A stretch of 58,897 nucleotides of DNA from a bacterium (GTDB lineage Bacteria > Vulcanimicrobiota > Xenobia > Xenobiales > JADMJV01), in the NCBI GenBank assembly GCA_018780265.1, contig JADMJV010000069.1:111704-170600 (forward strand), in the 5' to 3' direction. Both the position numbers and the translations under genes were made by a program. Below, in pieces: positions 1 to 8,407 of this stretch (its first letter is position 1; each line of letters starts with the position of its first letter). Under the pieces are notes generated by a model. The model made no database searches, was not told the DNA's origin, and saw nothing but the letters and a program-made list of their open reading frames with translations.

Positions 1-744
1 ATCAATCATAGCGCCGGCCACAATGTCACCGGGGGTGACTATACCCGCAACGCCATCAACTCGTTACTATGGCAGGACCCGGCCGGCCTGCCTGACAGCG
101 CCCCGCCCGATCAACTGTCTTCGGAAGTGCACAACTTTTCGCGGCTCTGGACCGGTGCTTTCTATGATGTGCTCACCGGAATCTGTGACGAGAAGCGCGG
201 CCGGGGCCTTGATCCGCGCACGGCTATCTCCGAGACGGCCGATGAAGGCCTGGCCATGTTGGCACGCTTGTTAAAAGCTTCGCCTGAGGGCAACTTTAGC
301 TATGGCGACATGGCCAATGCCTTACTCAAGAGCGAGTTCGAGGGCAATGGGAGCAGGTATTCGCAGTTGATTTCTCGAGTCTATACGGCACGTCAGATAG
401 TGCCCGAAGAACAAGGTTTGCTCCCTCCAGAGACCTTGCCGGAGGGCCGTCGTCAACTCGATCACACGCTGGTGGGTTCTCAGTTTGGACCCCTGCAGGG
501 AGCGGAGGTTAGCACCGTTGTTTCGGGAGCAGCCGGACGCAGCCTGCTGGAGTCCGATCACGAACGGCTGCGACTGGAGCAAGACATCGCTCGTTTATGG
601 CGCAACGGCGACATCTTGATGACCGAACCCAACCAGGTGGTCCCGCCCCATCGTCTCTTCAAACCGGACGGGGAGCCCTATATCGGGGTGGTCCGGTGGC
701 AGGATGGCAGAATGCGGTTGGAACGCGTCCCCATCGGCCACTAA
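1..744 (+). CDS. C-terminal part of an unrecognised protein (5' end outside window)
   Basis: The reading frame is open from the first base to a TAA at 742-744, so the gene begins upstream of the window; the GTG at 127 is internal and not needed as a start. About 247 residues are visible. The stretch around residues 43-60 (VHNFSRLWTGAFYDVLTGI) resembles a helix seen near the end of some thermolysin-like or fungalysin-like metallopeptidase domains, but no zinc-binding HExxH is in the visible part, so this is only a weak lead. The remainder is soluble and without repeats. It converges on the next gene with a 31-bp gap. Function unknown. Confidence 0.7.
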   Translation: MNHSAGHNVTGGDYTRNAINSLLWQDPAGLPDSAPPDQLSSEVHNFSRLWTGAFYDVLTGICDEKRGRGLDPRTAISETADEGLAMLARLLKASPEGNFSYGDMANALLKSEFEGNGSRYSQLISRVYTARQIVPEEQGLLPPETLPEGRRQLDHTLVGSQFGPLQGAEVSTVVSGAAGRSLLESDHERLRLEQDIARLWRNGDILMTEPNQVVPPHRLFKPDGEPYIGVVRWQDGRMRLERVPIGH

Positions 745-775
745 AGCGTCCAGACGGGTGCACAAAGAACCGCTC

Positions 776-2866
776 TCAACTGGAGGAGAGTTCTTCAGAG
801 ACGGACCGGTTGGAGGGGAGCGAAATCAGCAAGGTGCTGGCGTAAATCACTCCAGCCAGGACCATCAGCGAGGGAATCCCCCATTTGAAAGTCACCAACT
901 GCAAAGCACCGCCGAGCATCGCTCCAAACAAGTTCGCCCCAAGATCCCGTCCCGGCTGTTGAGTTTTGGCGAAGGCGTGCCCGAACAGCAGGCCGCTTAA
1001 CAGCATGGGCAGCCCGGAGAGCGTCGCCGCCAGCAGAAAACGGGGAAGGAAAGGGAGCAAAAGTAATTTGCTCAAGGGCAGGAAAGCCAGACCAATGCAG
1101 CCCAGACTGAGAGCCAGGGTTATCCAGAAACGAGAAATTGTGACCCGGGGGAGCAGAATGTTGGCCGCCAAAATCATCACCAGAATGCCCGAAATCACCA
1201 CGCTGTTCACCAGCCAGGTGCTGCCAAAGAGAATCGACGCTTTGCAGATAGAGAAAACCTGAACCAGAGAGAAACTGATTCCGAGCAGTGTCATGAACAG
1301 TTCCTGAGGATTGCTCCAGTTGGGTCCGAGAATTTTGCCGTAGCGCAATCGGGAAGAAATCACCCAAAGGACCAGAAAGATCAAGCCCAAAATCCAGAAC
1401 AGGCTGGGGATGGAGGGCTTCTCGATGTAGAGATACGGCCACGAATCCGAAGTGCTGCGAACGTTGGGATCGGCGGGCTGACAAAGGTTGTCCTGGATGA
1501 AGCGATCGAGCATCGGATCGCGCCTGAGACTTGCCTGGATGGTTTCTGGCGAACCGGTCACCAGAGCCAGGCCGCCCCAGCCCCACTCGCTCGGTGGCAC
1601 TCGAAAGACCAGCGGACGGACTCCGAAGACCGTTTCCAGCGTGTTGTTCAGCCGCGAACCGATGTAGTCGCGTTGAGCCTGGAAAAGCAGTACCAGCACA
1701 CCCGAAGGACGGAGGAGCCGGGCGGCCGTTCGCAACGATTCTTCGGTATAGACGAAGTTGTCGAGACGGGCATTCGACAGATTGGGGGTGGTATGGGAAT
1801 CGAGCAGTCCAAACACGATCAGATCGAGCGAGCCGGGCTCCAGGGATTGGAACGTGGCCCGGGCGTCGTTTACGGTGATGTGAACGCGTGGATTGGAATA
1901 CGGCTTTTCAGGATGGAGCAGCCGGCCGAATTCCAACAACACCGGGTCGATATCCACGGCTTCGATGGAGGCTTCCGAGTTGCGCAGGAGTCCGGCCACA
2001 TCGTTGCCGGTTCCAGCGCCCACCACCAGGGAGCGGACCGGACTGCCGGCCATGCGGCCCGGTAAATTGTATTGATGAACGGGACGTTGCTCGCGCGGCA
2101 GGGCGGATTCTTGGGCGTCATTTTGGATCTGCTGGAAGCCCGTGTTGTTCACAAAGACTTCCCACTCATCCCCTTTCAAGGGTCGGAACTGAAGCTTCTG
2201 GTAGGGCGTCCAGGTGGTCCGGACCTTGTAGGAGGCGGCTGCGTTCCAGCAGGCTAAGGTTAGCAACAGCAGGCAACCCAAGCAGCCCTGTCGGGTTCGG
2301 AAAGCGGGAAACGAGAACAGGAGCACGCACAGTACGACAAACCACATCTGAGGGGGGAGCGAGAAGTAGGCCATCAAGGTAAAAAGCCACACGCCCGACA
2401 AACTGCCCAGCATATCAAAGGAATAGGCAGTCAATCGATTTTCGCATCGACCCAACAGTCGGCTGAGTTCGGCGCCAAATTGCACCATGATGGCCCAACA
2501 GCAACCCAGGACCAGCATTGTCATAAGCAGAGCGCCGACGACTTCCCACCTCTCCGCCTCGCGCGAATTCCAGATGGTAAAGTCGTGAAAGCTCCCCAAA
2601 ACACTCGATGCCTCGCGGGCAAACGTGCGAATCTGAGGTATGAACAAAATCGTCGTCAGGCAGGCCAAAGGCGGCAACAGACGGGTCAGGCGGTCTTGGG
2701 GACGGGATTCGATCAGCCCCATGCCCAGACCCAAGAAGCATGCGATCAAAACCGAGTTTTGCAGATAGGCGAAGATGCTCATCTCGGTAGAAATCCATCG
2801 AATCAGAAGCAACTCCACGAAAAGAATGGCCAGACATACGTGACCGACGGCGCCGTATCGTTGCAT
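776..2866 (-). CDS. Membrane-embedded spermidine-synthase-like protein
   Basis: A 696-residue protein with three parts: about six hydrophobic segments (residues 5-215), a soluble Rossmann methyltransferase-fold domain like polyamine aminopropyltransferases (about 265-430), and several more hydrophobic segments to the end. The SAM-binding strand-loop VVGAGTGNDV (near residue 283) and the following acidic strand EAVDIDP are clear. Spermidine-synthase-like domains between membrane segments form a large bacterial family whose substrates are mostly unknown; true spermidine synthases lack the membrane parts, so polyamine synthesis should not be assumed. It diverges from the glycosyltransferase at 2943 across a 76-bp gap that must hold both promoters. 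Confidence 0.8.
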   Translation of the reverse strand: MQRYGAVGHVCLAILFVELLLIRWISTEMSIFAYLQNSVLIACFLGLGMGLIESRPQDRLTRLLPPLACLTTILFIPQIRTFAREASSVLGSFHDFTIWNSREAERWEVVGALLMTMLVLGCCWAIMVQFGAELSRLLGRCENRLTAYSFDMLGSLSGVWLFTLMAYFSLPPQMWFVVLCVLLFSFPAFRTRQGCLGCLLLLTLACWNAAASYKVRTTWTPYQKLQFRPLKGDEWEVFVNNTGFQQIQNDAQESALPREQRPVHQYNLPGRMAGSPVRSLVVGAGTGNDVAGLLRNSEASIEAVDIDPVLLEFGRLLHPEKPYSNPRVHITVNDARATFQSLEPGSLDLIVFGLLDSHTTPNLSNARLDNFVYTEESLRTAARLLRPSGVLVLLFQAQRDYIGSRLNNTLETVFGVRPLVFRVPPSEWGWGGLALVTGSPETIQASLRRDPMLDRFIQDNLCQPADPNVRSTSDSWPYLYIEKPSIPSLFWILGLIFLVLWVISSRLRYGKILGPNWSNPQELFMTLLGISFSLVQVFSICKASILFGSTWLVNSVVISGILVMILAANILLPRVTISRFWITLALSLGCIGLAFLPLSKLLLLPFLPRFLLAATLSGLPMLLSGLLFGHAFAKTQQPGRDLGANLFGAMLGGALQLVTFKWGIPSLMVLAGVIYASTLLISLPSNRSVSEELSSS

Positions 2867-2942
2867 CGATCATCGACGTTTGCCTGGGACGATGCAATGT
2901 CCTGCGGAAGGCCATTTATGACAGCGAAAGGAAGGGTTAGCG

Positions 2943-4349
2943 GTGGTACCGGCCCATAGGTTTTCGAGAGCTAACCTTCTGACGGTGTTGATCGTTGTGG
3001 GCGCTTGTTTGTGGCGCTGCGCCGCCGCCAACAACGATCTGTGGCTGGATGAAATCTGGTCGTTGCGAGCCGTCATGGAGTTGACGAGCCCCTGGCAAGT
3101 GTTTACCGCCATTCACTCCGACAACAACCACTATCTCAATTCGCTGTGGTTGTACTGGCTGGGGGATGGCTGGAGGGGTTCCCTGATCTATCGGTCGGTA
3201 CCGGTTTTCTGGGGCACTCTCACCGTGGTGGCGGCTGCCTGGCTGGGGGCCAGGGAATCGAGCACAGGACGGTGGGTATACGCCCTGCTCTTCGCGAGCT
3301 CTTTTGGACTCGTTCAATATTCTTCGGAAGCTCGTGGTTACGGCAGCTTGTTCTTCTTTTGCCTGCTCAGCTATGGGTTGGCCTCAACCGCTACGGCTCG
3401 AAGGGATCTCAAAACCTGCGTGGGGTTTTCGTTGTCTCTGATGTTAGGAATGCTTTCCCATCCATGCTTTGTGCAGGCCGCGGCAGGCCTGGGGGTCTGG
3501 CTGGGACTGGAGTTTTGGAAGCGACGACAAGGATGGCGAGATTTCTTCCTCAGATTGGGAGCTTATTTCGGACCCGCCCTCGCGTTGATAGTGGCCCTCT
3601 GGTGGGTGGATCTGCGCCACCTGCACCCGGGGGGGGCCAATCGTTTGGGGGTGCTGCTCGGGGCGCACGACGCGCTACGCTGGTTGTGGACCGGACTGGA
3701 TTGGCCGGCGGTGACCTGGCTGAGTGGTTTGCTGGTGGGGGCCTTACTGCTCTCCCTTCTCCAATATAAGTCTCGAGAATGCTGGTTTTTCCTCGTATCC
3801 ATTCTGGTCGCACCTCCAGCGTTTCTGGCGCTGGCCCGGATCGACTTCGTGCATCCTCGCTATTTCTTGGTTTCCGTCATCTTTTTGTTGGTGCTACTGG
3901 CTCGCCAACTCAGCCGACAGTTGGAGTCTGCCCATCGGATCCGCCGATGGGGCGCCGCCTGCCTGCTCTTTCTCTTTGTGGCGGCTAACTTGAGTGCAGG
4001 ATTTCGCTTGATTCGGCTGGGGCGTGGCGATTACCGCGAAGCTTTGCAGTGGATCTGCGACCAGTCTCCTGGCCGCAGGGCCGTCTCTTTGGGCGGGGAC
4101 AATGATTTTCGAAATTCCGTGGTAGTTGACTTCTACGCCGGTCGGCTGAAAACGAGCCCGAGTTTGCGGTATTTCCGCCAATCGGAATGGCCGTCAGGCG
4201 GACCGGACTGGCTGTTGATTCACGCGCTTCAGCCGGAGCCGCAGGTCCCCCCCAGAGTGCTTACGCCCACTGCCAGTTATGCCATCCGCCGAAGGTTTTA
4301 TGCGGCGCCGCTCTCCGGTTGGCAATGGTTCGTTTACCAGAAGGAGTGA
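2943..4349 (+). CDS. GT-C family (ArnT/PMT/GT39-like) membrane glycosyltransferase
   Basis: A 468-residue polytopic protein of the lipid-phosphate-sugar-dependent GT-C superfamily. The first extracytoplasmic loop carries the acidic motif LWLDEIWS (about residues 33-40) and HSDNNHYLNSLW (about 59-70), matching the DE-type catalytic loop of this superfamily; SSEARGYG (about 128-135) is the usual second-loop signature. Roughly ten hydrophobic segments follow, then a soluble C-terminal domain. Start is GTG at 2943, preceded by a purine-rich GAAAGGAAGGG stretch. Such enzymes move a sugar from a polyprenyl carrier to lipid or protein at the outer face of the inner membrane; the acceptor is not evident here. 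Confidence 0.82.
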   Translation: MVPAHRFSRANLLTVLIVVGACLWRCAAANNDLWLDEIWSLRAVMELTSPWQVFTAIHSDNNHYLNSLWLYWLGDGWRGSLIYRSVPVFWGTLTVVAAAWLGARESSTGRWVYALLFASSFGLVQYSSEARGYGSLFFFCLLSYGLASTATARRDLKTCVGFSLSLMLGMLSHPCFVQAAAGLGVWLGLEFWKRRQGWRDFFLRLGAYFGPALALIVALWWVDLRHLHPGGANRLGVLLGAHDALRWLWTGLDWPAVTWLSGLLVGALLLSLLQYKSRECWFFLVSILVAPPAFLALARIDFVHPRYFLVSVIFLLVLLARQLSRQLESAHRIRRWGAACLLFLFVAANLSAGFRLIRLGRGDYREALQWICDQSPGRRAVSLGGDNDFRNSVVVDFYAGRLKTSPSLRYFRQSEWPSGGPDWLLIHALQPEPQVPPRVLTPTASYAIRRRFYAAPLSGWQWFVYQKE

Positions 4350-4383
4350 ATTGTAGAACGGGTTTCCGTCGCCTTGGGTGTCA

Positions 4384-4404
4384 GCCTGGCCAAACGAGCC
4401 AGGC
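4384..4404. terminator. Hairpin between convergent genes
   Basis: GCCTGGC (4384-4390) and GCCAGGC (4398-4404) form a perfect 7-bp stem with a 7-base loop in the 57-bp gap between two convergent genes. There is no T-run on either side, so it is at best a weak bidirectional or Rho-assisted terminator. A hairpin with a related stem (CCTGGC/GCCAGG) occurs at 47602-47619. Confidence 0.35.
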
Positions 4405-4406
4405 AT

Positions 4407-5495
4407 CTAAAGCGTCCAGATGGCCAGTTGTCCTTCGGGGCCAGCCAGTACAAGGCGGTCGCCTGCTCGTTGCGGTCGCACGGTGGTGGGCTCAAACGAG
4501 GTAAAGGGGCGCCTGGCCTCGACCACCCGGGGGTGCCCCTGATCGAGTGCCAGTTGATAGAGCATGCCTTCGTAGCTGGCCAGGAGAGCCCACTGGTCGC
4601 CCAGCACGGGAGCCAACACGCATGGCTGGGGCAGGTCCAGAGCGTGTTGGCGACCGGCTTTGAGGTCGAGAATGTGGACGGTTCGTCCCGCGCACAGGAC
4701 CACGTGATACTCACTGGCCTGGAAGCTGTAGCAGGGCCCGCTGTGGCCGACCAAACTGCGAAGCAGTTCGCCCTGGCGCCACTTCCACAGTTCTCCCCGT
4801 TGGCCGGCGATCCACAGAGTCTGACCCACCTTCTGCAAGCCTAAGGGTTGAAAGGACAGAGGCGTGCTACCCACCTCCAGACCGCTGTGGGCCTCAAATT
4901 CGCGCAGACATCGACCGGCCAGCACCAAGACACGCTCTCCCACCAGGGCGATGCCCGGCGAGGATTCTCCCAGCGCGGTCTGCCAACACGGGGTCAGACC
5001 CTGCGGGCGGGCCTGATAGCAGACCAACTGAGCGCCAGCCACCCAGGCCAGTCGCTGAGCATCATGGGCCAGAGGCGAGGCCAGGGGACCGCAACTTTCA
5101 AAATGGCTGTTGCGATCATAGCGGCAGGCGTCCTGGCAAAGTTGAGGAGTGAGATGGAGGACCTCCACTTGATTCTGGCACAGGCCTACAAAGAGGTTGT
5201 CCAGCAAGACCGCGGCCTGAACCGGTCGGCGCAGGGGCAGACGCTTGAGGGCCGGGCCGGGCTGCTGCAAAGACCACAGGTCCAGGCAACCGCTGGAGCG
5301 AGCCGTGGCCAGCAACGAGTGATTGACCAGCAGGCAATCGATGGTGTCCTTTTGGCTGTGGCTCCACAGCTCGTGCATCTGCACGTGAGCGGGGATGGGC
5401 CTGAGGGTGGTCAGGTCGGCCCGACAATGACGACAATAACGAGCCAAAATCGCTTGTTCGGCGCCGCAGGCATCGCATCTCAGGCAAAAGGTCAC
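4407..5495 (-). CDS. Zinc-ribbon beta-propeller (WD40/PQQ-like) protein
   Basis: The protein opens with a four-cysteine ribbon (C-x2-C-x11-C-x2-C in FCLRCDACGAEQ...YCRHCRA) and continues with about 330 residues of repeating beta blade-like units (for example LWSLQQPGPALKRLPL, LWIAGQRGELWKW, LAGPEGQLAIWTL), typical of a seven-bladed propeller of the WD40/PQQ type. The frame extends upstream to a TTG at 5540, but that would overlap the divergent gene's start; the GTG at 5495 places the ribbon right at the N-terminus, as in the Hsp70-like neighbour at 8404, so I prefer it. It diverges from the tubulin-like/Hsp70-like pair, with which it shares the ribbon theme. No signal peptide; likely a cytoplasmic scaffold or sensor. 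No catalytic residues are evident. Confidence 0.75.
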   Translation of the reverse strand: MTFCLRCDACGAEQAILARYCRHCRADLTTLRPIPAHVQMHELWSHSQKDTIDCLLVNHSLLATARSSGCLDLWSLQQPGPALKRLPLRRPVQAAVLLDNLFVGLCQNQVEVLHLTPQLCQDACRYDRNSHFESCGPLASPLAHDAQRLAWVAGAQLVCYQARPQGLTPCWQTALGESSPGIALVGERVLVLAGRCLREFEAHSGLEVGSTPLSFQPLGLQKVGQTLWIAGQRGELWKWRQGELLRSLVGHSGPCYSFQASEYHVVLCAGRTVHILDLKAGRQHALDLPQPCVLAPVLGDQWALLASYEGMLYQLALDQGHPRVVEARRPFTSFEPTTVRPQRAGDRLVLAGPEGQLAIWTL

Positions 5496-5539
5496 GGCAG
5501 GATGCTTATAGGCAAGCCAGAAAAGCGCCTGCACCCCCA

Positions 5540-8407
5540 ATGAATTTTGATCAAGCGGATGTCCAATCTATCAAATTGCGCCCTACCCTGATTGTGGGAG
5601 TAGGCGATTTTGGCGGTTCTGTATTGCTCCAGATTCGCGAAAAGCTGGTCGGCTATTTCGGAACGGGCATCGACTTCCCTATTCTGGCCCTGCTGTGGCT
5701 GGATGATCAGGCCGGTCGAAAGGAAACACCCGCCGGACTTTCCCGGCTGTCGCTTGGCCTGGAAAGCCCTTCCCGGACTTTGCGCAAGTTGTCGGCCCCG
5801 TCTTTTCGGCACATCCATCGCTGGTGGTATCCTGGATGGTCCTCCTTGGGAGAACTGGCCGATGACCTCCACAGCAGTCGGCCGGCCGGGCGGGTGCGCT
5901 TTTTTTATCACTACCTGGGCCTGCGGGCCGCCTTGCAGGAGAGTTTGGCCCGGCTGCGCGACCCGGAAAATTCGACTCAGCTGCTGAACTCAGCCGCGCT
6001 GCGCGACCGGAAACTGGTGGCTCAGGTACAATTTGATCAACCTACCCAGGTTCACGTGGTAGGTTCGGGGGCCGACGGCTCTTCGGGCATGTTGGTCGAT
6101 CTCGGCTTTCTTCTGCGCGAATTGGTGCCCGATGCCGCCGTGACGCGCACGGCCTGGGTGGCCGTTCCCCAAAGCGAGGAGATTCGAGCCCAGGCCAATT
6201 GCTACGCGCTGCTCAAGGAACTCAATCACTATAGCCTGGAGCGGCACGGCTTTAACGCCGAATGGGAGCCCAACAAAACGGCTCGCCCTTTTTGGCCGGT
6301 CTACGACGCTTGCTACCTGCAGCCCGGCCCCGCCGAACAGATCCAGGAACTGCTGGCCGATCACCTTTGTAAAGAGTTGTTGCTGGCCGATTTTGGCGAG
6401 CAGAGGCGCAGTTTGCGCCTCAACGTCCAAACTCAGTCGAGTCTGCTGCCCAGCGACGTGCCCGAAGAATTGCAACAACGACTGGCGCGGGGATTTTCGA
6501 AAGTGGCCCTGGCCAGGGTGCGGCTGGCCCACGGGGCTATCGTCCAGGCTTGCGCTGCTCAGCTGGCCGCCTGCTCGTTGCTGTCGCTGGTGGGAGTGGC
6601 GGGCAGCGCCCCCGTCAGCGGTTCGGGCAAGGTTTTGGAATTGCTGGGCGACGAGCGGGTCACGCGCAGGGCCTGGATTGCTCGCCTGCTGGAAGGTGGC
6701 CAGGGACCGCTGGCCTCGCGAGTCCACGCCTGGGGTCAGGAGAGTTGGCGTTCTTTGCAGCGCGGGCACCGCAGCCTGAGCAGTCACGTCACATTGGTGC
6801 TGCAGCAAGGGCAACGCTGGCTGGATCAAGAGCTGGTGCCTCAGCTGGCCATCCAGCGTCAGGCGCTGCTGGCCACCGAGTTAAAGCGGTTGCGCGATTT
6901 GTGTCTTGAGTCCGTCGAGAAGGGCTCGTGGGGGCTGCGCCAGGTGTTGCTCAAGGCCCCCGAGGTGTCCTCCACTTTGCGTCGCTGGTCTGAGGGCTTT
7001 CGCAGGCAGGCCGGCACCCTGGTAGAGTTGCAACGCGACCTGGCCGGCCAGGTCGCCCGTCAGCACGCCGAACTGGCCCGGGCCGAGTCGCGCAGTAACT
7101 GGGACGGTCGTCGCTCGCTGCTGGTGAGACACCACGTGCAGCTGCTTTTGGAAATGCATCTGGGCACTCTGGACTCGCCGGGTCTGCTGCTCGCTCGCTT
7201 GCTGCAGGAGGCCCACAACGAAGCCGCCCTGCTCTGTCGAGATCTGGCTCAAAGTCTGCATAGCGAGGAGCCAGTCGGGGATCTGGTGGCCGAGATGCAA
7301 ATCCTGGTCCACCAACTGGACAGCATGGTCGAGCAACTTCAGGCCGCGGTGGCCGGGGCTTCGCCCGATAAGCTGTTTCCCTTGTGCTACAACCTTTGCA
7401 CGGGCGACATGATTTGGCAGGAGATCTATCCTCGTTATGTGGCGGCCGATTTGCCCGGCCAGTTGGCCCGCTCTTTGCTGGCCGAGAACGGCCTGGCCAC
7501 CTGCCTGGCCAAAGATCAGTTTTTAGAGGACCTGTTAGGCCGTTGCCGTCAGCCTTTTCAGAGCATCGCCCAGGACTATGCTCTCTTGCCCCTCTTGCCC
7601 CGCTATCAGGAGCGTTTTCCCTGGCTGGTGTCTCAAGCCGAACTCCAGCTTAACGCGCCGCGTAGCGAGGCACAGGTCCATGTGGTGGGAATGCCCATGC
7701 TGCCCTCCCAGTTAGGTCCGCTGCAGAAGGCTCAGGGAGAACGTGCTGCTGACCGTCTGCAGCAGTTGATTCAGCAGAGCCGCCCCGGTCTGACCCACTA
7801 CTTTCCCATGGCTTACGGGGAAGAGATCGTCTTGTTTAGCGAGGCCGTCGCCCTGACCGTGCACGAACTCATTCCGCTGCGCAGCCTGCGCGATGCCTAT
7901 CTGCATCTATACACTCAGGGTGAGGCCCTGCATATCGAATGCAGCGACCAGCAGTATAGCGATCTGGCCGTGCTGGGCCAGGATGAGTTGCAAGCGGTGC
8001 ACGAGGCCCAGGAGGCCTTCGTGCTGTCCACCTTGCTAGGATTGCTGCAGCTAGAAGGCCAGGATTGGGTTTGGCTGGAGTGGCTCCCCACCGGTCCGCG
8101 TGTTCACCCTCTGGGCGAGCGCCACCGCTTGATTCCCAAGTTGAGCAAGGCTCCCCATCTGCGCGGACGCCTGCTGGCCGAAGGCCGTCGCCAACTGCAG
8201 TTGATCGTAGAAGGGCAGGATCTCGAACCTCTGGTACGCCTGGCCGGCAGCCTGTCTGCCGAGAAGGCGCGACGATGGCAGGGGGACGAGGGCGGGTCGG
8301 ATCTGGAGTTGTTCGCCCAGTTGGAGCGGAAGATTCAGGCCAGTCGACTCTATGCGGAACATTGCCAAAGATTTGCCGAGCTCGTTGAGGCCGCCGTGGC
8401 CCGATGA
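5540..8407 (+). CDS. Tubulin/FtsZ-superfamily-like protein (Tubulin_2 type)
   Basis: A 955-residue protein. Residues 14-35 (RPTLIVGVGDFGGSVLL) form the first strand and nucleotide loop, and residues 172-192 (HVVGSGADGSSGMLVDLG) stand where tubulin and FtsZ carry the GGGTGSG signature, here altered to GSGADGSSG. This arrangement matches the bacterial tubulin-like family known as Tubulin_2, not FtsZ, which is about 380 residues with a canonical T4 loop. After residue 300 a long Leu/Gln/Arg-rich helical region, probably partly coiled coil, makes up two thirds of the chain. The stop overlaps the Hsp70-like ATG (ATGA at 8404), implying translational coupling. Polymerisation and GTPase activity are inferred only; the altered loop makes GTP hydrolysis uncertain. 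Confidence 0.78.
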   Translation: MNFDQADVQSIKLRPTLIVGVGDFGGSVLLQIREKLVGYFGTGIDFPILALLWLDDQAGRKETPAGLSRLSLGLESPSRTLRKLSAPSFRHIHRWWYPGWSSLGELADDLHSSRPAGRVRFFYHYLGLRAALQESLARLRDPENSTQLLNSAALRDRKLVAQVQFDQPTQVHVVGSGADGSSGMLVDLGFLLRELVPDAAVTRTAWVAVPQSEEIRAQANCYALLKELNHYSLERHGFNAEWEPNKTARPFWPVYDACYLQPGPAEQIQELLADHLCKELLLADFGEQRRSLRLNVQTQSSLLPSDVPEELQQRLARGFSKVALARVRLAHGAIVQACAAQLAACSLLSLVGVAGSAPVSGSGKVLELLGDERVTRRAWIARLLEGGQGPLASRVHAWGQESWRSLQRGHRSLSSHVTLVLQQGQRWLDQELVPQLAIQRQALLATELKRLRDLCLESVEKGSWGLRQVLLKAPEVSSTLRRWSEGFRRQAGTLVELQRDLAGQVARQHAELARAESRSNWDGRRSLLVRHHVQLLLEMHLGTLDSPGLLLARLLQEAHNEAALLCRDLAQSLHSEEPVGDLVAEMQILVHQLDSMVEQLQAAVAGASPDKLFPLCYNLCTGDMIWQEIYPRYVAADLPGQLARSLLAENGLATCLAKDQFLEDLLGRCRQPFQSIAQDYALLPLLPRYQERFPWLVSQAELQLNAPRSEAQVHVVGMPMLPSQLGPLQKAQGERAADRLQQLIQQSRPGLTHYFPMAYGEEIVLFSEAVALTVHELIPLRSLRDAYLHLYTQGEALHIECSDQQYSDLAVLGQDELQAVHEAQEAFVLSTLLGLLQLEGQDWVWLEWLPTGPRVHPLGERHRLIPKLSKAPHLRGRLLAEGRRQLQLIVEGQDLEPLVRLAGSLSAEKARRWQGDEGGSDLELFAQLERKIQASRLYAEHCQRFAELVEAAVAR

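Noticed and set aside
741..4420. The 14-mer CTAAAGCGTCCAGA occurs after the first gene (around 742) and at the end of the propeller gene (around 4406).
   Set aside because: Several identical 14-mers are expected by chance in 59 kb, and one copy is coding.
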